64,000 nt of DNA from DALYLB01 sp033763135 (GCA_033763135.1 JANRKY010000221.1:1-64000); one strand, 5' to 3'; counted from the stretch's first letter, positions 47,433 to 56,739 are shown. Numbers and translations are program-made. The notes: generated by a model not told the origin, from the letters alone.

Positions 47433-47636
47433 TCAGGCCTCCGAGGCCGCGACCAGCGTGAGAAGATAGAGCAGAATCCCGGCCGCCAGCAGCGCCCCGC
47501 CGAGCAGAATGAAGAAGAGAAAGGCCGTCGGATGAGACCAGCGCAGCGATGCCATCTCCACGCACAACCCGGCAATCACGAGAATGCCCGAGAGCCGAAG
47601 CCGTCGCTCGACGGCGGTGATCTTGCCTCCATTCAT
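47433..47636 (-). CDS. Small two-helix membrane protein, last gene of cytochrome operon
   Basis: A 67-residue protein with two membrane helices (about 14-31, RLSGILVIAGLCVEMASL; 36-62, TAFLFFILLGGALLAAGILL) and short polar ends. No family recognised. Its ATG overlaps the stop of the NapC-like gene (ATGA), so it is co-translated with it. A role in assembling or stabilising the quinol-oxidising cytochrome is a reasonable guess only. Confidence 0.75.
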   Translation of the reverse strand: MNGGKITAVERRLRLSGILVIAGLCVEMASLRWSHPTAFLFFILLGGALLAAGILLYLLTLVAASEA

Positions 47637-48259
47637 TGCGTCACCTCTTTCCAGAAGGTCGCCTCTTTCAACCCCTTCACGTTATGAATCATGTTGTGGC
47701 AATCCGATGAGGAACACGAAAGCTGGTTCGCCTTGATCATCGGAAGCGTCTTCGGATCGGCCGTGTGCGTCGCCCCCTCTTCGAAGGACCGCGAGCCGAG
47801 ATGGCAATGCAGACATTCGCGATTGTTGTAGGGCGTATAGAGCTTGATCGGCTGCGCGGGCTTGCCGAAATACTGCACATACACGTGCTTCAATCCGCGC
47901 AGCTTCGCGCTCATGTCGCCGTACATCGTATAGTCCGTGTGGCACGTAAAACAGGCGTTGTCGCGCGGCACCAGATTGTTCTGATAATGCACCGCCGGAA
48001 TGAACGCCTTGTCGGCAATTCGCAGGCTCTGCCCGTAATCCTCCATCACGTGACAGGAGAGACAGAAATTGGTCGTCTTCGATTTCGATAGATGCTCCGT
48101 GACGCCCAGCCCGCCGGCCAGCACCGGAAAGACCAGCAGCACGACGAACGCGAGAATCTTGCCGCCTTTCGTCGCGGTGACGGAAGGGCGGGTAACCAGA
48201 ACGAGAATCAGAATGATTGCGATCAGAATGACCAGGACCGGCGTGGTAAGCCCGAACAT
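47633..48259 (-). CDS. NapC/NirT-like membrane tetraheme cytochrome c
   Basis: A 208-residue protein with two N-terminal hydrophobic stretches (about 5-23 and 33-50), then a periplasmic part with four haem-binding sites: CLSCH, CFTCH, CLHCH and CSSSDCH. The first three are standard CxxCH; the last is CxxxxCH. NapC/NrfH/CymA proteins take electrons from membrane quinol and pass them to periplasmic partners. In this operon the likely acceptors are the monoheme cytochrome and the decaheme conduit. A short palindrome (48278-48311) lies between it and the monoheme cytochrome gene. Confidence 0.85.
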   Translation of the reverse strand: MFGLTTPVLVILIAIILILVLVTRPSVTATKGGKILAFVVLLVFPVLAGGLGVTEHLSKSKTTNFCLSCHVMEDYGQSLRIADKAFIPAVHYQNNLVPRDNACFTCHTDYTMYGDMSAKLRGLKHVYVQYFGKPAQPIKLYTPYNNRECLHCHLGSRSFEEGATHTADPKTLPMIKANQLSCSSSDCHNMIHNVKGLKEATFWKEVTQ

Positions 48260-48277
48260 CGAAGCCTCCTCGGAAAT

Positions 48278-48311
48278 GTTCGGAGTTCCGCCTCCCGGCG
48301 GAACCCCGAAC
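48278..48311. repeat. GTTCGGAGTTCCGCC palindrome
   Basis: GTTCGGAGTTCCGCC (48278-48292) and GGCGGAACCCCGAAC (48297-48311) form a 15-bp stem with one mismatch. It shares the TTCCGCC/GGCGGAA core of other short palindromes in this window and lies inside the cytochrome operon. Confidence 0.75.
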
Positions 48312-48319
48312 CAGAATGG

Positions 48320-48673
48320 CTATTTCTTCTTGGCCAGCTCACGCATATAGGCGACGAGGGTTTTCACCTTGTCCTCGCCCAGCGACTTGTAGCCGGGCAT
48401 CTTGCCCTTTCCCTTGCCGATGATGTCGGTCAGTTGGGCATCGGTCTGCTTCTGCACCTCCGCGGAGCGGATGTCGCGCAGCTTCATCTCCTTGCCCTTC
48501 GCCGTCGTGCCGCTTCCGTCCGGGCTGTGACAGACCGCGCATTTCTGCATATAGAGCGCCTTCGCGTCCTGGAAGGCCCACGCGCTCGGCGCATAACTGC
48601 TCAACGCGCCGGCGGCAAACAGGGTCGCAGTCGAGAAGACGGCGAGAGCGAATTTCCTTGCTTTCGGGTTCAT
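48320..48673 (-). CDS. Periplasmic monoheme cytochrome c
   Basis: A 117-residue class I cytochrome c with a signal peptide (FALAVFSTATLFAAGALSSY, cleavage likely near AWA-FQDA). It has one haem site CAVCH at about residues 45-49 and a distal methionine in GKGKMPGYKSLGEDKVKTLV. It would shuttle electrons in the periplasm between the NapC-like quinol oxidase and the decaheme protein. It stands between the barrel gene and the NapC-like gene in the same transcript. Confidence 0.9.
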   Translation of the reverse strand: MNPKARKFALAVFSTATLFAAGALSSYAPSAWAFQDAKALYMQKCAVCHSPDGSGTTAKGKEMKLRDIRSAEVQKQTDAQLTDIIGKGKGKMPGYKSLGEDKVKTLVAYMRELAKKK

Positions 48674-48693
48674 CGAAGAAGTCTCCTTTATTG

Positions 48694-50832
48694 TCAGAAG
48701 GTGAATCGGAGGCTCGTGGTCAGGATGTTGGATCGGTAATCCTGCACACTGAACTCTCTTTCGTTATAACTGTAATGACGATAACTGACATTGCCCGTCA
48801 CGTTATTGCTGAACCGATATGCGACGCGCGCTTCCGGGTTATGGCGCCGGAGCGGATAGGCGTTGACGAGATCCGTCGCTCCCACCGAGATCGTCGGGGC
48901 GCCGCGGTCCATGATGTAGTAATAGACCAGGAACAGATCCAGTCGATCGGTCACGCCGAAGCGAGTATTCGCGAAGACCGAGTTCATCCGCGCATAATAG
49001 AGTGAGCGGCCCGTGCGAAGCTGGCTCCCCGTCACGAAATAACTGATGTTCGCGGTCGAGAAGAGATCGTGATAATCGTAGCCGACATCGAGCATCAGCC
49101 GGGACTTCGGTTCCCAGTTCATGGCGACCGTGTAGCTTCGCATGTCGGAGTCGTTGACCACCTGCGGCGTGGGATTGGTCCGATCCAGCGAGGTGAACGT
49201 CCCGTTGAATCCGAGCTTGTCGGTCGCCTGCACCTGCGCGCGAACGCGGAACCGCGTGTATTCGAGCGGATTGATGCGCACGAAGGAGTTGTTGTTCTCC
49301 CCGGTCTCGACATCGAACATAAAGCTCGTCCGATTGGTCGGACGCACGCGAAAGCCGCCGATGAAGGCGTTCGTGTTGATCGATTCGCTGTCATCAAGCG
49401 GCAGACTCGTGACGTTCGTGGAAGTCGAGGTGCGGGAGGTATACAGCCCATTCAGCTCGATGTCCCGCTTCATGAACCGCCAGCCGAGATTCGCTGAAAA
49501 CTTCTTTCCGTAGGTCATGTTCAGCGAGAGGGTGTTCCAGAGGGACTCCCACTCGGTGAATCGATTGCCCGCGGTCGTCGTGAGAATCGTCTGCTGGGCG
49601 CCGGTCGTCGGCTGCTGCACGCTCGTCTGCGAGGTGAGCGTGTCGCCTTCGATCCGGAAATGGGTATAGTTCGTCAGGTTGCTGATCGAGAAATGCCGGT
49701 TGATGTCGAGCGTCACCCCGCCATCGACGATATTTCCCGGCCGTTCGACGAAGCCCTGCGCGGTCAGCACGCGGGAGATGATTCGCGCGTTGGAGAAAGC
49801 CGTGCCGGCCGTCGTCTCGACATAGGGCGCGTTCATCCGCTCGTCGTCGTGAAGCCCGCGCAGCAGGACATGCAGCCGGTCGCCGATCGAGCCGCGGACA
49901 TTGGCTCGCGTGACGATCGAGCGCGAGCGCAGCGGCGTATCGCGTTCGAGAAACGTAAGCGCGCCGACAAAGCTCCCCGAATCGCCGAAATAGCCGGGAT
50001 CCCGCCCCTCGCGGGAGCGAATGTCGGGATCATTGCGGAACCCGCGATAGAAGCTCTCGAAGCCGAAATCCCATTTTCGCCATGTCGCGTCGAGGCCGGC
50101 GCGATAATCATTTGCCTCCCAGCGGGTCTGGCTCGGCAGTTTGAAGGCGTCGCGCTCATAACTGTAGGACGGCGCAAACCGCCCCGTGGCCATGTTGCGC
50201 CCATAACCGAAATTGACGCGCACGGCCCGCTGCGGGAAGAGTCGCAGGCTGTAATCCGAGACCTGCTGCCGGATGTCCGTATCGCGCAGGCCGAGCGCGA
50301 AGTTCGGCCCGAGTGAACGGAAATAATTGAAGCGGCGGACATTGGCGTCGAAGCGATAGAATCGCGTCTTGTCCATCCGCAGCGAGAAGTTCTGGGCGAC
50401 GTCGCCGCCCGCGTTATTGACATCCGCCTTGAACGTATCGAAGAGAATGCCGGTCCCGGGCCGGGCCCGCATATCGAGCGAATACTCGAGAACGCGGAAC
50501 CCATCGCGGACATTGACGTCCGAGAGATAGCGATCCCGGCTGCCCTTGGTGTCGACGAAACGATGACCGATCTCGATCGAGGAGGTCGTCGAATAGATGC
50601 CCCACTGCCGCCCCGTCTCGGGCTTGATCTTCGGCTCATTGGGCTTGGCGACGGCGGCCTTCGCGCGTTCGAGTTCGTTCTCGGGCTCTTTGGCCTGTTG
50701 ACTGGTCTCACTCTTCTCGACGCTGCTCTGCGCCAGTGTGGTGATTCCCAGCGAGAGCGCCACAACCCAGAGCAGGACTCCCGCACAGGATCGGAAGAGC
50801 GGCAATAGGCGAGTTTGATGTAATGCGTTCAT
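48694..50832 (-). CDS. Outer-membrane barrel, MtrB/PioB-like partner of decaheme cytochrome
   Basis: A 712-residue protein. A signal peptide (LLWVVALSLGITTLAQ) and polar linker (SETSQQAKEPENELERAKAA) are followed by about 600 residues of alternating aromatic/polar strands ending in the outer-membrane signature SLRFTF. Length is close to Shewanella MtrB. It follows the decaheme gene by 18 bp, the arrangement of MtrA-MtrB and PioA-PioB, where the barrel sheathes the decaheme rod through the outer membrane. The N-terminal CxxC of MtrB is absent; the only cysteine seen is in the signal region. Assignment rests on context and barrel character, since similarity cannot be measured here. Confidence 0.75.
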   Translation of the reverse strand: MNALHQTRLLPLFRSCAGVLLWVVALSLGITTLAQSSVEKSETSQQAKEPENELERAKAAVAKPNEPKIKPETGRQWGIYSTTSSIEIGHRFVDTKGSRDRYLSDVNVRDGFRVLEYSLDMRARPGTGILFDTFKADVNNAGGDVAQNFSLRMDKTRFYRFDANVRRFNYFRSLGPNFALGLRDTDIRQQVSDYSLRLFPQRAVRVNFGYGRNMATGRFAPSYSYERDAFKLPSQTRWEANDYRAGLDATWRKWDFGFESFYRGFRNDPDIRSREGRDPGYFGDSGSFVGALTFLERDTPLRSRSIVTRANVRGSIGDRLHVLLRGLHDDERMNAPYVETTAGTAFSNARIISRVLTAQGFVERPGNIVDGGVTLDINRHFSISNLTNYTHFRIEGDTLTSQTSVQQPTTGAQQTILTTTAGNRFTEWESLWNTLSLNMTYGKKFSANLGWRFMKRDIELNGLYTSRTSTSTNVTSLPLDDSESINTNAFIGGFRVRPTNRTSFMFDVETGENNNSFVRINPLEYTRFRVRAQVQATDKLGFNGTFTSLDRTNPTPQVVNDSDMRSYTVAMNWEPKSRLMLDVGYDYHDLFSTANISYFVTGSQLRTGRSLYYARMNSVFANTRFGVTDRLDLFLVYYYIMDRGAPTISVGATDLVNAYPLRRHNPEARVAYRFSNNVTGNVSYRHYSYNEREFSVQDYRSNILTTSLRFTF

Positions 50833-50850
50833 CTTCGGTCTCCTTTTCCT

Positions 50851-51915
50851 TTAACGGAAGAACGGGTCCTTGTTCGAACCATGAATTTCGATATGGCAGA
50901 CCGTGCAGTTCGCATATCGCGGGTTCGTAATATCGTGGAAGGACGGCGTCGGCGGGCCGAGCCCCGTTCCCTCTCCCACAATTCCCGGCGTGTTCGAATG
51001 GCACTCCAGGCATAGGAATCGGACGACGTTTCGGGTCAGGAGTTTCGGATTGGTCGACCCGTGCGGCGTATGACAGGTCTGGCACCCCTCGATCTTGACG
51101 GGCGCGTGCTCATACACGAACGGCCCCTGTTTATCCGAGTGGCATTTGACGCACATCTGATCGCCATTGACGGAGTTTCGCAGCGACTTCGCCAGGAATC
51201 CGCCATGCTGGTTGTGACAGTCGGAGCATTTCATTCCCCCCTCCGGCACCTTGTGATGGAAGGGCTTGGCGAAGGTCGCCTTCTGCTCCGCGTGGCACTG
51301 ATAACACATATTCGGCTCGGTATCCCGCAACAGAGCTTCCGAACGCTTGGGCGAATGCGACGAATGGCAGTCGAGGCAGGAGACGCCGTGGCGCGCGTGC
51401 TCGCTGCGCCGATAATTGAACCGCTCATCACTGCGTCCCTGGGAACCTTCATGACACCGCAGACAAAGAGCCGAGGATTCGGCCGACGAGAGACTGCTGA
51501 TCGATCGCATCGAGGCCGCTTTCGCCTTCGCCTCATCGGCAAACAGCGCCGCGGCCTCGGCGTCCTTGCCCTCCTTGGCGAAACGCGCGGCCGTCTGGTA
51601 ATAATCGACGTGCGCCTTGGCGCCGCCATGACAGGCCTGACAGCCGATCATGTCGATCGATCCCTTCGAGAGGTTCGTCTTGCTATGCGCCGTCAGCGCA
51701 TAGTGGGCGGCCTGGTTGGTATGACATTCTTCGCAGGATTCGTTGGCGACATACAGGCTGGGATCGCTCGAAAACGGGGCCTTCTGGGCATTGACCGTCC
51801 CCGCCACTGCAGGCGGCCGGGCGCCTCCCCCCAATGTCGCAAGCTTCGTCGAAACCAATGGAACGGCGACGACAACGAAAAAAATGACGACGAGCGCAAG
51901 CTTTAGGATTCGCAT
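50851..51915 (-). CDS. Decaheme c-type cytochrome (MtrA/DmsE/PioA family)
   Basis: A 354-residue exported protein, first gene of the operon. After an N-terminal hydrophobic signal (about 4-22) come exactly ten CxxCH haem sites: CEECH, CQACH, CLRCH, CLDCH, CYQCH, CSDCH, CVKCH, CQTCH, CLECH and CTVCH. The ending NCTVCHIEIHGSNKDPFFR matches the conserved C terminus of DmsE/MtrA proteins. A 70-residue helical insert (about 100-150, FAKEGKDAEAAALFADEAKA) separates haems 2 and 3. Such proteins carry electrons across the periplasm and through an outer-membrane porin. GGAGAG lies five bases before the ATG. Confidence 0.93.
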   Translation of the reverse strand: MRILKLALVVIFFVVVAVPLVSTKLATLGGGARPPAVAGTVNAQKAPFSSDPSLYVANESCEECHTNQAAHYALTAHSKTNLSKGSIDMIGCQACHGGAKAHVDYYQTAARFAKEGKDAEAAALFADEAKAKAASMRSISSLSSAESSALCLRCHEGSQGRSDERFNYRRSEHARHGVSCLDCHSSHSPKRSEALLRDTEPNMCYQCHAEQKATFAKPFHHKVPEGGMKCSDCHNQHGGFLAKSLRNSVNGDQMCVKCHSDKQGPFVYEHAPVKIEGCQTCHTPHGSTNPKLLTRNVVRFLCLECHSNTPGIVGEGTGLGPPTPSFHDITNPRYANCTVCHIEIHGSNKDPFFR

Positions 51916-52591
51916 AGGCTCTCCAATTCAGTGTGTCTGAGTACTGTCAGTAAGATGTGCAATGTATTTCGCACCGGTTCGCTCATCCTAGGCGATGCCG
52001 ATGATGATGTATGTGATTCCGGACATAGGCGGCTGTGATGGGGCGCACATTCATTCGGACGAATGATCTTGTCGATCTGCGCGTCTCACGCTTCTTCTCC
52101 CGCCTCCAATCGCTCGCGGAAGGATTCGAGCCGACCTCCATTCAACTGGGGAATCTCCCCACCCGGCATATCAGCAAGCCCTGTACCGTAATTGATAAAG
52201 ATTAATATCGCGTTGCGAAGCGGACCGTCCGTCCGGAAGGCGGGCCAAAAGGGGCGGTTTTATTGGGAATTTGCGGACTTGGCGCGTGATTGGGGAGAGA
52301 TTGCGATGGACGCATACGCAGCGGGCGATCGGGGATTCTTCCGGCGAGTGAGGAAAATCCCCCATTGCAGGGCACAAGAATGCGAATCCATCTCCCGAGT
52401 GGGGAAAAACACGCAGCGATCTGAATCAGTCCCCAAAACATTCGGGCGGAGACTCAACCACGGGGAGCACGGGGAACACGGGGATCAATCCTTATCGGGG
52501 CCCCGTGCCCCCCGTGCTCCCCGTGGTTGAGTTCTCCTCTCCGAATTCGTCCGGGTCTGATTTAGAATCCGTCGACGCGGCCCCCCGGCGC
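51916..52591. other. 676-bp spacer: possible operator and CACGGGGAG element
   Basis: This region lies between the rhamnosidase stop and the decaheme gene start. It must hold the promoter of the cytochrome operon. A 16-bp palindrome TCATTCGGACGAATGA (52051-52066) lies 136 bp upstream of the decaheme ATG and could be an operator. The CACGGGGAG element fills 52421-52565. No convincing gene is seen. Confidence 0.55.
52421..52565. repeat. CACGGGGAG inverted-repeat element, copy 2
   Basis: Inner arms 52454-52483 (TCAACCACGGGGAGCACGGG) and 52501-52531 (CCGTGCTCCCCGTGGTTGAG). Outer sequences are CCAAAACATTCGGGCGGA on the left and CCGAATTCGTCCGGGTCTGA on the right. The layout matches 6838-6983 and 59459-59604; the right end TCTGATTTAGA is shared with copy 3. 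Confidence 0.9.
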
Positions 52592-55387
52592 CTATTTCGC
52601 CAGGGAATAAGCAAACCGATATTGCCCGGAGCCGACGGCGACGACGACGGCCTCTCCGTCCTGCTGCGCATTCGTGATGCCGTTGTCCCGGGCCAGGGCC
52701 TTGCCGCTTTCCGTGACCGCCGACAGTTGGGCTTTCGGCAGGCGAATCGTGGCGCGCGTGTTCGCGGGAACTTCAACGGCGAGGTCGAATCGGCCGTCCT
52801 TCAGCGACCAGGCCGACGCGACCTTGCCGTACATGGTCTGGTGGCTGGCGTTCACCTGTGCGAAGCCGCCGCCGGGCTGCGGTTGAATGAGGATATGCTT
52901 GTATCCCGGCGCGGCCGGATCGATCTCGATGCCCGCCATCACGCGGTACATCCATTCGCCGATGGCGCCGTAGGCATAGTGATTGAACGAATTCATCCCC
53001 TTGTCCTGAAACGAGCCGTCGGGTTTTCTGCCGTCCCAGCGCTCCCAGATCGTGGTCGCGCCCTGTTTGACCGGATAGAGCCACGAGGGATACTCCTCTC
53101 GATTGAGCAGCAGATAGGCTTCATCGAGATACCCATATCGACTGAGCACATGACAAAGATAGGGCGTACCGACAAAGCCCGTGGTGAGGTGTTTCCGCTC
53201 GCGAATTTCCCGGGCCAGGCGCCCGGCGGCCAGCGGTCGCATCGATTCCGGAAGCAGATCGAACTGGAGCGCCAGCGCATATGCCGTCTGCGTGTCCTCG
53301 CCGACGCGGCCGGTCTCCGTGACGAATTCGCGGCGAAACGCCTCCTTGATCTTCGCCAGTTGCTCGGCATATTTCGCGGCCTCGTCCTGTCTGCCCAGGA
53401 CCCGGGCGACGCGGGAGAGCAGATCGGTGGAATGAGCGAACATGGCCGTCGCGATCAGTTCCTTGCTTGTCGTCGCCCCCGGATAATCGGATCTCGTCGT
53501 GGCAAACGCCAGCCAGTCCCCGAAGTGAAAATCGCCGGCCCAGATGTAATCGTCTCCGGCCCGCTTTCTCTGATATTCGCCCCATTTCACCATGGCGGGA
53601 TAGGACTCTTCCAGAAATCGCCTGTCGCCATAGCTCTGATACATCGCCCAGGGGATGATGGTGACGCAGTCGGCCCACGCGGCGGAGCCGCCGGCCGGCG
53701 CCTGATTCGTTCCCAGGACGTCCGGGATCACAAACGGGATGCTGCCGCTCTCGTATTGATCGAACGCGACATCGCGCAGCCATTTGACGAAGAAGCCGGC
53801 GACGTCGTAATTGAAGGCCGCCGTCCGCGCAAACACCTGCGCATCGCCGGTCCATCCCAGCCGTTCATCGCGCTGCGGACAATCGGTGGGCACATCGACG
53901 AAGTTCCCCTTTTGTCCCCACTGAATGTTGCGCTGCAACTGATTGATGAGCGCCTTGTCGGTCTCGAATTCGCCGGCGCGCGCCAGATCGGAATGCACGA
54001 CCACGCTGGTCAGGCTGTCCGTCGTCAGTTCGCCCGGCCAGCCCGCCACCGCGACGTAGCGATATCCAAAGAAGGTGAAGTGTGGTTCGTAGATCTCTTC
54101 CGGGCCATTCGCTCCGCCGCCCTTGAGCGTGTAGCGCAGCGTGGCTTTTGCGGCGCGCAAATTTTCGGTGTAGAAGTTGCCGGCCTTATCGAGGACTTCG
54201 GCATGTCGAATCGTGACCGTGGTTCCGGCCGCGCCGCGCACCTTCAGGCGAACCCAGCCGACCAGATTCTGCCCGAAATCCACGACGGTCTCGCCTGCCG
54301 GCGTCGTGAGGATCCTGACGGGCCGGATCTCTTCGATCCGGCGCACCGGCGGACCGGCCGGCGCGGTCAGAATCGTTTTGGCGTGATCGGCGGCCTTGAC
54401 GCCCGCCCATTGCCGGTCGTCGAAGCCCGGCGCGTCCCATCCGGTCTTCTCCAGCCGCGCATCGTACGTTTCGCCATGATAGATCTCCGACATCAGAATC
54501 GGGCCGGTGGCCGCCTTCCAGTTCTGATCGGAGAGGATCTGCTCCCTGCGGCCGTCCTTGTAGGTCACGTCGATCTGGAGCAGCAGCCCAAGCCTGTTTC
54601 CATAGATGTTGCGCTTGTCCTCCCACGCCAGATTTCCGCGGTACCAGCCATCGCCCAGAAGCACGCCAATCGCGTTGTCTCCGCTCTTCAACAGGCTCGT
54701 GACATCCCAGGTCTGATACTGAAGCTGCTTGTTGTAACTCGTCCAGCCCGGCGTCAGAAACTGATCGCCGACGCGCTGCCCGTTCAGGCGAAACTCATAG
54801 AGGCCATGACTCGTCACATACGCGCGCGCCCGGTCGATCGCGCCGGCGAGTTTGAATTCGCGGCGCAACATCGGCGAGGGGTTCGACTTCTTCGGATCTT
54901 CGGGCAACTCGGGCTCGATCCAGCCGGCCTTCCAGTCCGCCGCGTCGAGCAGCCCCATTTCAAACCATGCGGCCTCGCTCCACCCGGAATCGTTGCCGCT
55001 CGCGTCCCACACGCGGACCTGCCAGTAGTAGCGCTTCCCCGATCGCACCGGCGGCCCCTCGTAGACGCGGTGAATCGACTCCTCGGAGTCGACCTTGCCG
55101 GAATCCCAAAGAAGGTCTTTTCCGGCCTGCAGGTCGGCGCCCGTTCCGGCGACGCGAATCCGATAGGCCGCCTGCATCACGCCGCGTCCCCCGCTCTGCA
55201 GCCGCCAACTGAACCGCGGCTTGCGTGCGTCGATGCCGAGCGGATTCTCCCTGTACTCGGTTCGCAACCCCGCCGCCTTGAGCGGCGCTCCCTGCGCGGC
55301 CCGTGGCGTCGCGCCGCCGGATGCAAAGAACGCAAGGATAAGAACAGGCACGAGTCCGCCGACAGAGCGCATTTCTCGCTTGAGCAT
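52592..55387 (-). CDS. Secreted alpha-L-rhamnosidase (GH78)
   Basis: A 931-residue glycoside hydrolase with signal peptide (VGGLVPVLILAFFASGGA). It has the GH78 domain series: an Ig-like and N-terminal concanavalin-like part (LRTEYRENPLGIDARKPRFS, SKNPSPMLRR-type lectin segment), a rhamnosidase N-domain, then an (alpha/alpha)6 catalytic barrel. The barrel has VDVPTDCPQRDERLGWTGDA, which carries the general-acid region, and TTIWERWDG. The closing beta domain has VEVPANTRATIRLP. It releases terminal rhamnose from plant or microbial glycans. The ATG at 55387 was chosen for AAGGAG upstream and the signal peptide. It appears to be a single gene downstream of pyrC. Confidence 0.93.
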   Translation of the reverse strand: MLKREMRSVGGLVPVLILAFFASGGATPRAAQGAPLKAAGLRTEYRENPLGIDARKPRFSWRLQSGGRGVMQAAYRIRVAGTGADLQAGKDLLWDSGKVDSEESIHRVYEGPPVRSGKRYYWQVRVWDASGNDSGWSEAAWFEMGLLDAADWKAGWIEPELPEDPKKSNPSPMLRREFKLAGAIDRARAYVTSHGLYEFRLNGQRVGDQFLTPGWTSYNKQLQYQTWDVTSLLKSGDNAIGVLLGDGWYRGNLAWEDKRNIYGNRLGLLLQIDVTYKDGRREQILSDQNWKAATGPILMSEIYHGETYDARLEKTGWDAPGFDDRQWAGVKAADHAKTILTAPAGPPVRRIEEIRPVRILTTPAGETVVDFGQNLVGWVRLKVRGAAGTTVTIRHAEVLDKAGNFYTENLRAAKATLRYTLKGGGANGPEEIYEPHFTFFGYRYVAVAGWPGELTTDSLTSVVVHSDLARAGEFETDKALINQLQRNIQWGQKGNFVDVPTDCPQRDERLGWTGDAQVFARTAAFNYDVAGFFVKWLRDVAFDQYESGSIPFVIPDVLGTNQAPAGGSAAWADCVTIIPWAMYQSYGDRRFLEESYPAMVKWGEYQRKRAGDDYIWAGDFHFGDWLAFATTRSDYPGATTSKELIATAMFAHSTDLLSRVARVLGRQDEAAKYAEQLAKIKEAFRREFVTETGRVGEDTQTAYALALQFDLLPESMRPLAAGRLAREIRERKHLTTGFVGTPYLCHVLSRYGYLDEAYLLLNREEYPSWLYPVKQGATTIWERWDGRKPDGSFQDKGMNSFNHYAYGAIGEWMYRVMAGIEIDPAAPGYKHILIQPQPGGGFAQVNASHQTMYGKVASAWSLKDGRFDLAVEVPANTRATIRLPKAQLSAVTESGKALARDNGITNAQQDGEAVVVAVGSGQYRFAYSLAK

Positions 55388-55455
55388 AATTGAGTTCTCC
55401 TTGTTGTCCGGTAGTGGCGGGAAGATTAAGCGCAAAACGGCTCGTTCCGCAAATT

Positions 55456-56739
55456 TCACGCCGCGGGAAGCCGGCCGGCGACGAAGGCCGCGACGGGAGC
55501 GCCCTGAAGTTCCCAGCCGTTGAAGGGGGTGTTGCGGCTTTTGGACTGGAAGCGGGAGGCGTCAATGACGACGCGGCGATGAGGGTCGCAGAGGGTGATG
55601 TCGGCGACGGCGCCGATGCGGAGAGAGCCGCGATCGAGCCCGAAGATCCTCGCGGGGCCGCAGGAGAGAAGGTCGACCATCCGGGAGAGCGAGATCAGGC
55701 CTCGATGAAAGAGGCGGTCGAAGGTCAGGGAGACGGCGGTCTCGAGACCGACGATGCCGTTGGGCGCGTGATCGAATTCGCGCATCTTCTCGTTGGCGTG
55801 ATGCGGCGCGTGATCGGTGGCGATGGCATCGATCGTGCCGTCGCGAAGCCCTTCCAAAATCGCCGCGAGATCGGTTTGCGAGCGCAGCGGCGGGGCCATC
55901 TTGAAATTCGTGTCGTATCCGCTCTCGAACAGATCCTTGTCCGAAAGGGTGAAATGGTGCGGCGCGACCTCGCAGGTCACGGCCAGTCCTCGCCGTTTGG
56001 CCTGTCGGACGAGATCGACCGATCGTTCGGTCGAGATGTGGGCGATATGAATGCGCGCGCCCGTGATCTCGGCCAGCATGATGTCCCGCGCGACATGCAG
56101 ATCTTCGGCCGCGCCGGGAAGCCCCTTGAGCCCCATCAGAGCGGAATATTCGCCTTCATGCATGGCCCAGCCGTCGGCGCCGCAGCAATCCTCGCAGTGA
56201 TCGACGACGGGCAGATCAAAATCGGCGGCATACTCCATCGCGTGGCGCATCATGCCCGAATCGACGACGGGTCTGCCGTCGTCGCTGACGGCGACGATCC
56301 CGGCCCGCTTCATTTCGCCGATCTCGGCGAGCTGCTCGCCCTTCGAGCCGACGGTGATCGCGCCGAGAGGATGCACGTTCGCGGCGCGGGCCTTCGACGC
56401 CTGTTCGAGAATGAAGGACGTGACCGACGAGTTGTCGTTGATCGGCTGCGTGTTGGGCATGCAGCAGATCGAGGTGAATCCGCCGGCGATCGCGGCGCGG
56501 GCGCCGGACTCGATCGTCTCCTTGTATTCGAATCCCGGCTCGCGAAGATGGACGTGCAGATCGATGAACCCCGGCGCGACGATCAGGCCGGCGGCGTCGT
56601 AGATCTCGATCCCGTCCTCATGAATCGCGGGTTCGATCGCGGCGACGCGTCCGTCGCGGACGAGAAGGTCGCGCTGCGCTTCGAGAGACTGCGACGGATC
56701 GACGATCGTTCCGTTCTTGATGAGGATGCTTGATGACAT
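55456..56739 (-). CDS. pyrC: Dihydroorotase
   Basis: A 427-residue class I dihydroorotase (the B. subtilis PyrC type), third gene of the pyrR-pyrB-pyrC unit. It cyclises carbamoyl-aspartate to dihydroorotate. Zinc-ligand motifs are visible: FIDLHVHLREPGFEYKETIE, then the later His in VVDHCEDC and IHIAHISTERSVDLVR, and the Asp in AIATDHAPHHANEKMREFDH. The ATG at 56739 is 27 bp after pyrB; an in-frame TTG two codons earlier is possible. No clear Shine-Dalgarno is seen, consistent with coupling to pyrB. Confidence 0.95.
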   Translation of the reverse strand: MSSSILIKNGTIVDPSQSLEAQRDLLVRDGRVAAIEPAIHEDGIEIYDAAGLIVAPGFIDLHVHLREPGFEYKETIESGARAAIAGGFTSICCMPNTQPINDNSSVTSFILEQASKARAANVHPLGAITVGSKGEQLAEIGEMKRAGIVAVSDDGRPVVDSGMMRHAMEYAADFDLPVVDHCEDCCGADGWAMHEGEYSALMGLKGLPGAAEDLHVARDIMLAEITGARIHIAHISTERSVDLVRQAKRRGLAVTCEVAPHHFTLSDKDLFESGYDTNFKMAPPLRSQTDLAAILEGLRDGTIDAIATDHAPHHANEKMREFDHAPNGIVGLETAVSLTFDRLFHRGLISLSRMVDLLSCGPARIFGLDRGSLRIGAVADITLCDPHRRVVIDASRFQSKSRNTPFNGWELQGAPVAAFVAGRLPAA

